A stretch of DNA of 64,000 bases from Devosia nanyangense (GCA_016213505.1 JACRAF010000025.1:62001-126000); one strand, 5' to 3'. Positions 52,325 through 61,933 are shown, numbered from the stretch's first letter. Notes: generated from the sequence alone by a model not told the origin. Translations and numbers: made by a program.

Positions 52325-53671
52325 TCAACCGGCGGGATTGCGCCGTCTGCCCAGGTCGACGACGGCAACGACCGCCATGGCCAGCGCGCACAGATAGCAG
52401 AAGTAGAGGTAACGGTAGTCGCCGGCGGGGAGCACGAACAGGTGCGGCGCAAAGAAAGCGCCCGAGGCCAGCGTCAGCATCGTCGCCAACAGCCGCTCGG
52501 ACCCGCGGAGCATCACCAGGGCGTAGGCGGCCAGATGCAGCGCGGCGTAGAGCCAGGGGATGAACATCCATGGTGACGCGGTGAGCGTTGCCCCGAGAAG
52601 GTCGGACAGGACGTTGGGCGTGAACGTCAGACCGTATTTGTTGTCCCCGATGCCGGGAGTGCCAACCCAGGCCGGCGTCAGATAGCCAAGCCGCAGCATG
52701 GAGGCCAGGTTGTCCCATCGATGCCGCAGGTAGACCCCCGGCAAACGGGTTACCGCGGCCAGCCATTTGGCCCCCAGCTCCTGCTGCTGCTGGAGGTCGA
52801 GGGTCGCGAGGCTGCCCCCCTTCTTGTCGAAGAAGAACCCGTTCATTCCTCCCGAATAATAGAAGGGCCGCAATTGCTCGAGCGTACACCCGCGCTGGGC
52901 GAGGATGTAGTCGGGCAACAGCACGCTCTCGGTCCGCACCCCCAAGCCGAGCAGATCGTAGATCGCCGTGTACTGTGCCAGCATGTTGCCGGACGACCTG
53001 ACCGTCGAGCCGGTCAGGAGGAGGTTGCCGGCCGGCACGGTCATGGCCGTGATGGCGACGACCGCAGCGGCCCGAAGCCACCACCGGCTCTGCAGCCATC
53101 CGTGCAGGACGAACCAATAGGCGACGAGAAACGGCACCACGGCGATGCCGTTCGGCTTCACGCCGAACCCGACGACGCAGGCGACAATAACGAGAATATC
53201 GTCGCCGAGCCGCGGGCTCTCGCGCCGCAGCCGGCGTCGAATGAGGGCCGCCCAGGCGCAGAACATCAGGGTCCCGAAGACGATGTCCTTCCAGACGAAT
53301 CCCACCTGTTCGAGGACTCCCGGCCACAGGCCGACGAGCGGGATGAGACAAGCCCACCATCCGATCCGATCGCGCGCCCCCAACGCCAGCAGTGCGAACC
53401 CGCCCCAGTAGCCGAGCAAATCGAGGACCAGCATCGGCAGCGGACCGTCGCTGAGCGGAAGCAGCTTGTTCCACAACCAGCTCATCAGAACGGGGGTCTG
53501 ATCGCGATAGACGCCGGTCTTGGCGTCCAAATACTGGCTCAGGGAATCGGTGGTCATCCACCCCGGGAACATGGCCCAGAGGCTCACCGCGAAGCAGGCC
53601 AGAGCGACGGCCAGCACGGCGGCCGGGATCATTCTCTGCTGGGGCGTGGCAAGAGTGCTGGAGGGGGTCAC
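52325..53671 (-). CDS. Multi-pass membrane protein, GT-C glycosyltransferase-like (paralogue A)
   Basis: A 448-residue protein with about ten or more membrane helices. The first periplasmic loop begins after helix 1 with FPGWMTTDSLSQYLDAKTG, an acidic loop of the kind that holds GT-C catalytic Asp. WKD (FVWKDIVFG) and KPNGIAVVPF follow; GDYRYLYFCYL is near the end. The GTG start overlaps the preceding stop (GTGA). It shares this motif order with the next protein. Probably transfers a polyprenyl-linked sugar in the periplasm; acceptor unknown. Confidence 0.7.
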   Translation of the reverse strand: MTPSSTLATPQQRMIPAAVLAVALACFAVSLWAMFPGWMTTDSLSQYLDAKTGVYRDQTPVLMSWLWNKLLPLSDGPLPMLVLDLLGYWGGFALLALGARDRIGWWACLIPLVGLWPGVLEQVGFVWKDIVFGTLMFCAWAALIRRRLRRESPRLGDDILVIVACVVGFGVKPNGIAVVPFLVAYWFVLHGWLQSRWWLRAAAVVAITAMTVPAGNLLLTGSTVRSSGNMLAQYTAIYDLLGLGVRTESVLLPDYILAQRGCTLEQLRPFYYSGGMNGFFFDKKGGSLATLDLQQQQELGAKWLAAVTRLPGVYLRHRWDNLASMLRLGYLTPAWVGTPGIGDNKYGLTFTPNVLSDLLGATLTASPWMFIPWLYAALHLAAYALVMLRGSERLLATMLTLASGAFFAPHLFVLPAGDYRYLYFCYLCALAMAVVAVVDLGRRRNPAG

Positions 53672-55050
53672 GTATCCATCCTAACGACTGCCGGCGGACG
53701 GACGAAGACCCACCAAAAGCCGACAACGATGAAGATGACCGCAACGGCCTCGGATGGCCATGCGTACCGATAGTCCTGCGACAATATCAAGGGCGCCAGG
53801 CCGACGCAATTCAGCAGTGCCGGGCAGAAGACCACCCAAAGCCGGGGGATCCAGAAACGGCTCAGCAGCGCAGCGAAGGCCAGGCCCAGCCAGATGAAGG
53901 TGGCCGGGCGATTGTAAACCGCGCTTCTGGCAAGGAAGCGGCCATAGAATCCAACCAACGCCGCTCGCATGGACGGAAGCAGCGGATCGGAGTGAAGGCC
54001 CAGTTCGTCAGCTACGGGAAGGTTCGAAATTTTCCGCGGGGAGACAGCGACCCGCTCGTCTGGCCTGGGCAAGGGGTCCCACAGAATCCGCGTCATGCAC
54101 AGTTGATGCGAGACAAAGCCCAAGGGATGCGCCGCCACCCACCTCACCGCGATCAGATCGAGGGCCATCGCGTTCTGGACGAGCGGTCCTTGGGAGATTT
54201 CCGGATTCCAGAACAGGCGATCGACAGAGTCACATCGGTAGCCGGACCTCCAGGCCTCCAAGGGCATCACCTGCTGGACGATCGCCATGTCATCGGCGGA
54301 GATGGGGTCGCCGTTGGCGATCATCGCGCCAATCAATGGAAGAGAAAATATTGGCTTGTAAGCGTCGGGAACCGGGGCGACGGACAGGATCGTGAGCAGA
54401 ACGGTCTTGATGGCAACGAAGAACGCAATCTGGCCAAGGGTCATCCAGAGAAACGGGCGTCGGAACCCCGCCGGAGCGACAAGCGCAACAATGATGAAGA
54501 ACGGCACGATTGTCAGAACGCCGTTGTGACGGGTGCCCACGACCAGTGCGCCGCTGAGCATCAACCAAAGCGCCAAGCCCGCCGTTATCCTGAACCGGCC
54601 CAATACCAGTCTCAGGGCCGCTGCCGAGAGCAGGAGGAGGCCGATGCAATAGGGAACATCCTTCCACATGGTGGTCGATATCAGCGCATTCGGGGGGAAG
54701 ACCGCGAAGATGAGCGTCGCAAGCACCACGACAGGGGCCGGGACGCCGGCCCTGCCGACCTCGCGGAGAAACACAGCCGCAGCCCAGGCGAAGACGACGT
54801 ATTGGACGGCGATGACGAAAGCGGGATGCGGCAGGACCGCAAAGGGAATGGAGTAGAGCAACGTCGAGAGGAATGGATGGGCGTCCTGCAGTTGGCCAGT
54901 CGTCAGCTGTCGCCACTGGTAAATCGAGTCGGGCGACATCTGCCCTGGCCAGAACGACAGGTGGACGACAAATGAGGCGGCCGCGATCGGCAGCATCAAC
55001 AACCAGGCGGGAATCGGCTTCGACCCGCTTATCTCCGACGTGATGCCCAT
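53668..55050 (-). CDS. Multi-pass membrane protein, GT-C glycosyltransferase-like (paralogue B)
   Basis: A 460-residue protein with a layout parallel to its neighbour: WPGQMSPDSIYQWRQLTTG after helix 1, STTMWKDVPYC, TRHNGVLTIVPF, and SQDYRYAWPSE near the end. Sequence identity between the two is low, but motif order and spacing agree. It has a longer periplasmic segment (about 235-330) with two cysteines (YRCDSVD, HQLCMTR). Likely the product of an old duplication. Member of the envelope sugar cluster. Confidence 0.7.
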   Translation of the reverse strand: MGITSEISGSKPIPAWLLMLPIAAASFVVHLSFWPGQMSPDSIYQWRQLTTGQLQDAHPFLSTLLYSIPFAVLPHPAFVIAVQYVVFAWAAAVFLREVGRAGVPAPVVVLATLIFAVFPPNALISTTMWKDVPYCIGLLLLSAAALRLVLGRFRITAGLALWLMLSGALVVGTRHNGVLTIVPFFIIVALVAPAGFRRPFLWMTLGQIAFFVAIKTVLLTILSVAPVPDAYKPIFSLPLIGAMIANGDPISADDMAIVQQVMPLEAWRSGYRCDSVDRLFWNPEISQGPLVQNAMALDLIAVRWVAAHPLGFVSHQLCMTRILWDPLPRPDERVAVSPRKISNLPVADELGLHSDPLLPSMRAALVGFYGRFLARSAVYNRPATFIWLGLAFAALLSRFWIPRLWVVFCPALLNCVGLAPLILSQDYRYAWPSEAVAVIFIVVGFWWVFVRPPAVVRMDT

Positions 55051-55170
55051 CCCTAGCCGGTCCTGGCCGGCAACCGCGCTTGCATCATGCTCGCGAGTCC
55101 GCCCGGCAAAAATGCTTCAAGAAGAAATCCAGTGTGACAACGGCACTGGCACCGTAGGCAATAGCAGGTG

Positions 55171-55896
55171 CTAACCCGGTGATCGGGCAACAAATTCGTG
55201 TCGTGGCCGGCGCGCCTCGATATAGGCGTAGAACGATCCGTGCGGAACCGGAACGGGGAACGGACTTCGCTGCACATGCACATCTTCGAAGATCGCCCGA
55301 ACCACGTCGACGATCTCGCGGAAGCTGTTGACGTGCTCGTGGCGCATCAGCACGCCGTAGTCGAGTCCGTATTTGCGGGCAAAGGCCATCCCGGTCGACA
55401 GGCGCCACCCCATCGTCCATCCGAGCTCTCCTTCGCACGGGATACCGGCCTGGAAGACCCCGCCGGGCTTCAGCAGCCGCGCGCATTGGGCGACGTCGCG
55501 GGGCAGGTCTTCGAGGTGCTCGAGAACGGCCACCGAGAACACCCGGTCGTAGTGCCGCCCCTCGATATCATGGACGTGGCGATAGATGCGCGAGACCTGC
55601 CGCACCAGGTCGGGAGCATCGTCGAGGAGCTCCTGAAACGGCTCGACGACATCATAGCTTTGGAACCCGCCCTCGTAGCGAAAATGGTTGAGGTTCCCGG
55701 CGCCGAAATCGAGCAGATCGTCGCCCGGCCGTCCCAGCGCGGCGACCTTCCGATGCATCCAGCCTTCGAGCCGCTGGGCCAGGGAATTGGCGCCGCCCCG
55801 GCCGGCGCGATTGTCGGCATAGTGCCTCGCGTAGATCGCCCGATACTCGGGTGGAAGGTCCGGTCTCTGTTTGGGGTATGCGGGGAAGGCCGTCAT
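55171..55896 (-). CDS. Class I SAM-dependent methyltransferase
   Basis: A 241-residue cytoplasmic enzyme. Motif I is LLDFGAGNLNHF (about residues 60-71), the acidic position is in SYDVVEPF, and post-motif features are FSVAVLEHLEDL and LLKPGGVF. No signal or membrane segment. It is upstream of the GT-C genes on the same strand with a 120-base gap, so it may modify the same glycan or lipid. Acceptor not predictable. Confidence 0.85.
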   Translation of the reverse strand: MTAFPAYPKQRPDLPPEYRAIYARHYADNRAGRGGANSLAQRLEGWMHRKVAALGRPGDDLLDFGAGNLNHFRYEGGFQSYDVVEPFQELLDDAPDLVRQVSRIYRHVHDIEGRHYDRVFSVAVLEHLEDLPRDVAQCARLLKPGGVFQAGIPCEGELGWTMGWRLSTGMAFARKYGLDYGVLMRHEHVNSFREIVDVVRAIFEDVHVQRSPFPVPVPHGSFYAYIEARRPRHEFVARSPG

Positions 55897-56022
55897 GACG
55901 GCACTCTAGACTGGAGCCTCGCCGTACGTCCAGCGGACGTTCGCGGCGGGAACGCCTGAGCAGGTGCAGGACTCGACCGGCGAGCGGCCGGGGCACGACG
56001 GCGATGCGCCGGGCCTGTCCGG

Positions 56023-57054
56023 CTACGGCCTGCGCGGCGAGGAGCTGGCGCGGGCGACGAGGCGCGGGGTCACGACGAAATGCTCGGCCTGGTCGCGGCC
56101 CTTGATCCGTTCGACCAGGAGGCGCGCCGCCTGCAGCCCGAGCACCTGCCCGGATTGGTCGATGCTGGTCAGCGCGTTCTGCGCCAGGTCGCAATAGGCG
56201 GTGTTGTCGTAGCCGACCACCGCCAGGTCGCCGGGCACGCTGAGCCCGAGCTCGCGGGCGACGCTCAGCACCTCGAGCGCGATAAAGTCGGTCCAGCAGA
56301 AGATGGCGTCGGGCCGGTTGCGCGATTGCAGCATGTGGCGGACCACGCCCTGGGTTTCGCGCGAGGTCTGCAACGCCTGAAACACCTGAATGTGCTTGCC
56401 GAGGCCGGCGTCCTTCATGGCCTGGCGGTAGCCGATTTCGCGGTGAGTGGTCACCATGGTCTGCTCGGCATCGGTGACCTGCTGGTTGAGGTAGGCGATG
56501 TGGCTGTAGCCGGCGGCGGCAAGGTGCTGCACGACCAGTTCCGCACCCAGCCGGTCGTCGTTGTTGACGGTGTCGAAATTGGCGCCGGGCGTGGCGTGAT
56601 GACCGATCAGCACGGTGGGCAGCCGCGCCGCGACCTGCATGACGTCCTGGCTCATCATGCGCGGGCCGATGACGATCAGCCCGTCCATCTGCCGGTCGAT
56701 CATCGCTTCGATCAGCGCCATCTCGATCGATGTCGCCGACTCGCTGACCCCCAGCAGGGTCTGGTATTGTGTGCGTTCTAGAGCGACGTTCACGCCGGCA
56801 AAGATGTCGGAAAAGAACGGATTGCGCATGTCGGGGATCAGAAACCCCAGGGTATAGGTCTGGCCGCGCATGCCGCGGGCGGCGGCGTGCGGCCGGTAGC
56901 CGAGTCGGCTCATCGAGGCCCGCACCTTGGTGCGCAGCGCCTCGCTGACGCCGTAGGCGTCGCGCAGCACCTTGGAGACGGCGGCGACCGACACACCGGC
57001 GTCTTCGGCAACGGTGCGAATGGTGATGCGGCCGCTCTTTTTCACTGGCGCCAT
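56023..57054 (-). CDS. LacI-family transcriptional regulator
   Basis: A 343-residue repressor. The HTH is TIRTVAEDAGVSVAAVSKVL (about residues 11-30), followed by the hinge region GYRPHAAARGMRGQ. The effector domain is periplasmic-binding-protein-like (TLGFLIPDMRNPFFSDIFAG, VVGYDNTAYCDLAQNALTSI). The start at 57054 is set by the conserved N-terminus; a very long open frame continues upstream but is antisense to the rhamnosidase gene. Divergent from the rhamnosidase/importer operon, which it probably represses. Confidence 0.93.
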   Translation of the reverse strand: MAPVKKSGRITIRTVAEDAGVSVAAVSKVLRDAYGVSEALRTKVRASMSRLGYRPHAAARGMRGQTYTLGFLIPDMRNPFFSDIFAGVNVALERTQYQTLLGVSESATSIEMALIEAMIDRQMDGLIVIGPRMMSQDVMQVAARLPTVLIGHHATPGANFDTVNNDDRLGAELVVQHLAAAGYSHIAYLNQQVTDAEQTMVTTHREIGYRQAMKDAGLGKHIQVFQALQTSRETQGVVRHMLQSRNRPDAIFCWTDFIALEVLSVARELGLSVPGDLAVVGYDNTAYCDLAQNALTSIDQSGQVLGLQAARLLVERIKGRDQAEHFVVTPRLVARASSSPRRP

Positions 57055-57084
57055 GAGACCTCCGGGCCCGCCCAAGTAGCAGGA

Positions 57085-57099
57085 TTGCAGAAATTGCAA
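57085..57099. promoter_or_regulatory. Palindromic operator candidate for the LacI regulator
   Basis: TTGCA-GAAAT-TGCAA is a perfect 5-bp inverted repeat, 31 bases before the LacI start and within the divergent promoter. Size and place suit autoregulation, although it lacks the usual central CG. Confidence 0.45.
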
Positions 57100-57127
57100 C
57101 AACCCTCTTGACCGCAGTTCAAAACTT

Positions 57128-57151
57128 GTAGAACGATATACGTAGAACGAT
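57128..57151 (+). repeat. 10-bp direct repeat in the rhamnosidase promoter
   Basis: GTAGAACGAT occurs at 57128-57137 and again at 57142-57151, 14 bases apart, 60-83 bases before the rhamnosidase start. The stretch between them (ACGATATACGT) is nearly palindromic. May be a regulator site on the operon side. Confidence 0.45.
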
Positions 57152-57210
57152 GCACACGAAAGTGAGCGTCGCCGGAGAGACCGGTCAAGGTCCCAGGGGA
57201 GTGCCCAAAG

Positions 57211-59574
57211 ATGAACGAACAAGCGCCATTTGGTGCCACGGCGAAGCTTGCTCCGGGCCCTGCGTGGGTGGCCGAGATGGTCAGGCCGGCGGCGGATGCG
57301 GGGGTCGGCAAGCCGGCTTCTTTCCTGCGCAAGCCGTTCGCGATCGGCACTCCGTCCGGACGCGAGACGCTGCGCATCAGCGCGCTTGGGCTCTATCGGG
57401 CGTTCATCAACGGCCAGCGGGTCGGCACCGACCTGCTGACGCCGGGCTGGACCGCCTACGACAAGCGGCTGTCGTTCCAGACCTATGAGGTCGGCGACCT
57501 GCTTCGGCCCGGGCAGAACACCATCGATATCTGGCTGGCGGACGGTTGGTACCGCTCGCAGATGATGTGGGCGAAGAGCCCCATCTACAATGCCTGGGGC
57601 AGCGAGATCGCCGCCATCGCCGAACTGCGCGACGGCCCGGGCGCCGACGGGAAGGTGTTGCTCAAGACCGACGGCACATGGTCGAGCGGCCTGCTGCCGG
57701 TCCGCCGGTCGGGCATTTATTTCGGCGAGATCTACGACGCCCGTGCCGAGGCGCTCGCGGCCGACAGCCTGAGCCAGGCCATCGGCTTCGACAAGGCGGT
57801 GCTGGTCGCCCATGAGACGACGCCGGTGCGCGAACTGGCGGCGCTTGCGCCGACCCTGACCTGGATCGACGCGGAAGGCCGCACGATCCACGATTTCGGG
57901 CAGAACACAGCGGGCTATGTCGCCTTCACCGTCGAGGGAGGCGCCGGCGCACGGATCATCGTCGAGCATTCCGAGATCGTCGACCGCGACAACAATTTCG
58001 ATAACCGCAACTACCGCTCCGCCGAGGCGCGGATCGAATATACCCTCAAGGGCGGAGCGCCGGAGAGCTACCGGCCGATCTTCACCTTTCAGGGCTTCCG
58101 CTATGCCCGGGTGACCATCACGGGCGAGGCCCGGATCACCCACATCGAAGCGGTCCCGATCAGCTCGGTGCAGTCGCCGGCCGCCGGGTTCTCCTCGGGC
58201 CATAGGCTGGTCGACCGGCTGGTGGAAAACACGCTGTGGTCGCAGCGCTCCAACTTCATCGACGTGCCGACCGATTGTCCGCAGCGCGACGAGCGGCTCG
58301 GCTGGACCGGCGACGCGCAGGTGTTCGCGGCCGCGGCCTGCTACCTGCACGACTCGTCGAGCTTCCTGACCAAGTTCCTGCGCGACGTGATGGCCGACCA
58401 GCGCGAGGACGGCGCGATCTCGCATGTCTCGCCCGATCCGACGCGGCTGCACGCGGACAAGTTTCCCGGCTTTTTCGGCTCGACCGGGTGGGGCGACGCG
58501 ATCACCGTCATCCCGTGGACGCTCTACACCCACTATGGCGACAAGGCCATTCTCGAGGAGACGCTGCCGGCGATGGTCCGCTGGGTCGACTACGTCTGGT
58601 CGATCAGCGACGCACCGATCGTCCGGCCGCCGCGCGCCTGGGACAAGCGCGGCTTCACCTTCGGCGACTGGCTGCAACCCAAGGGGCCGAGCGAAAAGCC
58701 GCTCCCCACCATCGGCGACGACGCGGCGGCGACGATCTATCTCTACATCTCCTCGGTGCTGACGGCCAAGGCCGCGGGCGTGGTCGGCGACACGGCGATC
58801 GCAACGCGGATGACGGCCCGGGCCGAGGCCGTCAAGGCCGCCTTTGCCCACGAGTTCATCACCGCCGCCGGCCGCATCGCCAACGACGACCAGACGTCGT
58901 ACGCGCTGGCGATCCTCTACGATCTGGTTCCTCCTGACCTGCTGTCCGCGGCCAGGGAAAACTTCAAGGCAACGATCGCCCGTTCCGACGGACGCATCGG
59001 CACCGGCTTCATCGGCACCCCGGCACTGCTGCCGGCGCTGGTGAAGATCGGTGAGCCTGCCCTGGCCGCGGCAGTCTTTTTGCAGGAAGAGGTGCCGGGC
59101 TGGCTCTATCAGGTCAAGAACGGGGCCACCACGATCTGGGAGCGCTGGGACGCCATCCGCGCCGATGGAACGATGTTCGAGCCGGCGATGAACTCGTTCA
59201 ACCACTATGCCTATGGCGCCGTGTGCCAGTGGCTGTTCGAGGCCGCGGCCGGGTTCCGGCCCGACGAGGAGATGCCGGGCTTCCGCCACGTCATCTTCGA
59301 GCCGGTGATCATTGCCGCGCTCGGCCATGTCACCGCCCATCACGACTCCGCCGCCGGGCGGATCGAGGCGGCATGGACGCTGGAGGGCGACCGCACGACC
59401 TACACCGTGACGGTGCCGCAAAGCGCCAAAGGCACGCTGGTGCTGGCGGAAACCTACAGGGACGCGGTGGTCGACGGCGTGCCGCTCGCCACACCCGGCC
59501 ACGAGAAAGCGCGCAGCCTGCTCGCGCCCGGAACGCACACGATCACGTTCCGGATCAGCAGCACCGGGGGCTGA
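57211..59574 (+). CDS. Alpha-L-rhamnosidase, GH78, cytoplasmic
   Basis: A 787-residue glycoside hydrolase releasing L-rhamnose from oligosaccharides or glycosides. N-terminal beta domains (to about residue 320) carry YRAFINGQRVGTDLLTPGWT and the DFGQNTAGYV stretch. The catalytic (alpha/alpha)6 barrel has DCPQRDERLGWTGDAQ with the general acid Glu, and TTIWERWD with the probable base. No signal peptide, so the substrate must be imported first. First gene of the operon with the importer at 59646-62757. Confidence 0.92.
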   Translation: MNEQAPFGATAKLAPGPAWVAEMVRPAADAGVGKPASFLRKPFAIGTPSGRETLRISALGLYRAFINGQRVGTDLLTPGWTAYDKRLSFQTYEVGDLLRPGQNTIDIWLADGWYRSQMMWAKSPIYNAWGSEIAAIAELRDGPGADGKVLLKTDGTWSSGLLPVRRSGIYFGEIYDARAEALAADSLSQAIGFDKAVLVAHETTPVRELAALAPTLTWIDAEGRTIHDFGQNTAGYVAFTVEGGAGARIIVEHSEIVDRDNNFDNRNYRSAEARIEYTLKGGAPESYRPIFTFQGFRYARVTITGEARITHIEAVPISSVQSPAAGFSSGHRLVDRLVENTLWSQRSNFIDVPTDCPQRDERLGWTGDAQVFAAAACYLHDSSSFLTKFLRDVMADQREDGAISHVSPDPTRLHADKFPGFFGSTGWGDAITVIPWTLYTHYGDKAILEETLPAMVRWVDYVWSISDAPIVRPPRAWDKRGFTFGDWLQPKGPSEKPLPTIGDDAAATIYLYISSVLTAKAAGVVGDTAIATRMTARAEAVKAAFAHEFITAAGRIANDDQTSYALAILYDLVPPDLLSAARENFKATIARSDGRIGTGFIGTPALLPALVKIGEPALAAAVFLQEEVPGWLYQVKNGATTIWERWDAIRADGTMFEPAMNSFNHYAYGAVCQWLFEAAAGFRPDEEMPGFRHVIFEPVIIAALGHVTAHHDSAAGRIEAAWTLEGDRTTYTVTVPQSAKGTLVLAETYRDAVVDGVPLATPGHEKARSLLAPGTHTITFRISSTGG

Positions 59575-59645
59575 CAGCGCCGCCGGACGACGTGACCATC
59601 ACCTGAACTCGGGCCGGGAGCGCCGGCCATCAACGGGAGGACACC

Positions 59646-60944
59646 ATGACATTGAGGACCACCAGGCGCGTGCTGATCGCGACCGCCGCAGGGCTTGCCC
59701 TGACGACGGCGCTGTCGGCGCCGGCCTACGCCGAGGACGTGACGCTCAGCTATCTCGTCGACAACGCGCCGAGCACCGTCGCGGTGGCCGAGCAAATGAT
59801 CAAGGACTTCGAGGCCGCCAATCCCGGCATCAAGATCGAGCTCGAGACCCGCCCCGGCGGCGGCGACGGCGACAACATCGTCAAGACGCGCCTCGCCACC
59901 GGCGAGATGACCGACGTGTTTCTCTACAATTCCGGATCGCTGTTCCAGGCGATCAATCCGACCCAGAATCTGGTCGATCTCAGCGGCGAGCCCTGGCAGG
60001 CCGACGTCCTCGACTCGTTCAAGACCGTGGTCACCGCGCCGGACGGCACGGTGCGCGGCGCCCCGATCGGGGCGGCGATGGGCGGTGGCATTCTCTACAA
60101 TATCCCGATCTACAAGGAGCTCGGCCTCTCCGTCCCCAAATCCTGGGCGGAGTTCATGGCCAACAACGACAAGATCAAGGCCGCCGGCAAGGCGCCGGTC
60201 ATCCAGACCTTCGGGGCGACCTGGACCAGCCAGCTCTTCGTTCTGGGCGATTTCTTCAACGTGCAGGCGTCGGTGCCGACCTTCGCGGCCGACTACACCG
60301 CAAACAAGGCCAAGTATGCGAGCACCCCGGCGGCGATGAAGGGCTTCGAGCGCCAGGAGGAGATCTTCAAGGCCGGCGACCTCAATGCCGATTTCGCCGC
60401 CGCCACGTTCGAAGAGGGTGCGACCAAGGTGGCCACCGGCGAGGGAGCCCACTACCCGATGCTGACCTTTGCGGTGAGCACCATCCAGCAGCTCGCTCCC
60501 GAGCATCTCAACGATGTCGGCTTCTTCGCCATTCCCGGCGACGATGCCGCCTCCAACGGCCTCACCGTCTGGATGCCGGCGGGCCTCTACATCCCCGAGA
60601 CCTCCAAGCACCAGGCCGAAGCCAAAAAGTTCCTCGCCTTCGCAGCATCCATCGCCGGCTGCGACAGCCAGACCGCCGCAGGCGGCGCCACTGGGCCGTA
60701 TCTGGTCAAAGGCTGCACGCTGCCCAAGGATGTGCCGCCGGCCGTCGCCGACCTCCTGCCCTACTTCCAGCAGGACGGCACGACCGCCCCGGCCCTCGAG
60801 TTCGTGTCTCCGATCAAGGGGCCTTCCCTCGAGCAGATCACGGTCGAAGTCGGCTCCGGTATCCGTTCGGCCGCCGACGGCGCCGCGCTCTATGACGAAG
60901 ACGTCAAGAAGCAGGCGCAGCAGCTCGGCCTGCCCGGCTGGTGA
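59646..60944 (+). CDS. Extracellular sugar-binding protein of the rhamnosidase operon
   Basis: A 432-residue periplasmic receptor. The signal peptide has TTRRVLIATAAGLALTTALS and cleavage near residue 30 (PAYA-ED). Family-1 features include IKDFEAANPGIKIELETRPG and TDVFLYNSGSLFQAINP. GGGAGGA precedes the start. It probably binds a rhamnose-containing oligosaccharide, judged from the rhamnosidase next to it. Confidence 0.9.
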   Translation: MTLRTTRRVLIATAAGLALTTALSAPAYAEDVTLSYLVDNAPSTVAVAEQMIKDFEAANPGIKIELETRPGGGDGDNIVKTRLATGEMTDVFLYNSGSLFQAINPTQNLVDLSGEPWQADVLDSFKTVVTAPDGTVRGAPIGAAMGGGILYNIPIYKELGLSVPKSWAEFMANNDKIKAAGKAPVIQTFGATWTSQLFVLGDFFNVQASVPTFAADYTANKAKYASTPAAMKGFERQEEIFKAGDLNADFAAATFEEGATKVATGEGAHYPMLTFAVSTIQQLAPEHLNDVGFFAIPGDDAASNGLTVWMPAGLYIPETSKHQAEAKKFLAFAASIAGCDSQTAAGGATGPYLVKGCTLPKDVPPAVADLLPYFQQDGTTAPALEFVSPIKGPSLEQITVEVGSGIRSAADGAALYDEDVKKQAQQLGLPGW

Positions 60945-60969
60945 GCCAGCCCTGATCGGTTCAAACTGG

Positions 60970-60997
60970 GGACCCGGCGCCACGCAGCGCCGGGTCC
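60970..60997 (+). terminator. Hairpin after the binding-protein gene
   Basis: A perfect 11-bp stem GGACCCGGCGC (60970-60980) pairs with 60987-60997, loop 6, 25 bases after the stop. Only two Ts follow. The same placement as the hairpins after 4517 and 15828: high receptor, lower permease expression. Confidence 0.65.
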
Positions 60998-61018
60998 TTC
61001 GTCGAAGGGAGGATCGCC

Positions 61019-61933
61019 ATGGTTGCCGAAATTACCCGCGACGATGCGCCGGCATCGACACGCATCAAGCCGGTCCGCTCGCCCTCGCCCTATCCGAGCT
61101 GGTTCTACCTGCCCGCCGCGATCATCTACGGCGTCCTGTTCCTCTTCCCCACCGTCGCATCGCTGTTCTTCAGCCTGACGCGCTGGACCCTGTTCGATGC
61201 TACCTTCATCGGGCTGGGCAATTTCCAGCAGTTCCTCAAGGAGCCCTTCCTCCTCCAGGGCCTCGTCAACACCCTGATCTATGCGGTGCTGACGTCGGGC
61301 CTCAAGGTGGTGATCGGGCTGGCGCTGGGCGTGATGCTGACCTCGCAGATCGTCGCGCGCGGCTACCTGCGTGCCGTCATCTTCTTTCCGGTGCTCGTCT
61401 CCACCGTCGGCGTCGGCATCACCTTCACCACGCTGATGCATCCGACCGCCGGCGCCATCAACACCACGCTGGCGCTGGTCGGCATCCACGGCCCGGGCTG
61501 GTTGACCGATCCGCATTTCGCGCTGATCTCGGTGGCCCTGGTCGATGTGTGGAAGGGCGTCGGGCTCGCCATGGTCATCTACATGGCCGGCATCGTGGCC
61601 ATCCCACAGGAGTTCTACGAGGCGGCATCGATCGATGGCGCCACCGGCTGGCAGAAGTTCGGGAGCATCACGCTGCCGCTGGCCATGCCGGCGACGATCA
61701 CGGTGATCATTCTCAGCCTCATCGGCGGGCTCCGATCCTTCGACCTCATCTGGGCGATGACCAAAGGCGGCCCGGGCTTCACCTCGGACGTCATCGCCTC
61801 GGTGATCTATAAGCAGTACCAGGCCGGCTTTTATGGGCTCTCGACCGCCGGCAATGTGGTGCTGTTCGTCCTCGTGGCGGTGCTCATCGTGCCGCTCTCG
61901 GCTTTCCTCAATCGCCGGCAGGTGGAGCTGTGA
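61019..61933 (+). CDS. Sugar ABC transporter permease, MalF/UgpA type (rhamnosidase operon)
   Basis: A 304-residue inner-membrane subunit. It has helix 1 near 28-50 (LPAAIIYGVLFLFPTVASLF), five further helices, and the EAA loop FYEAASIDGATGWQKFGSIT. MTKGGPGFTSDV follows as usual. AGGGAGGA lies before the start. Overlaps the next permease by 4 bases. Confidence 0.92.
   Translation: MVAEITRDDAPASTRIKPVRSPSPYPSWFYLPAAIIYGVLFLFPTVASLFFSLTRWTLFDATFIGLGNFQQFLKEPFLLQGLVNTLIYAVLTSGLKVVIGLALGVMLTSQIVARGYLRAVIFFPVLVSTVGVGITFTTLMHPTAGAINTTLALVGIHGPGWLTDPHFALISVALVDVWKGVGLAMVIYMAGIVAIPQEFYEAASIDGATGWQKFGSITLPLAMPATITVIILSLIGGLRSFDLIWAMTKGGPGFTSDVIASVIYKQYQAGFYGLSTAGNVVLFVLVAVLIVPLSAFLNRRQVEL

Noticed and set aside
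57085..57151. Short repeats as a CRISPR array
   Set aside because: Only two 10-bp copies with no spacer structure; no CRISPR-like array or cas gene anywhere in the window.
56023..59538. Very long minus-strand open frame (over 1100 codons) extending the LacI gene upstream
   Set aside because: Beyond 57054 it is antisense to the GH78 rhamnosidase, whose motifs are clear; the LacI N-terminus fixes the true start. High-GC codon bias leaves such frames open.
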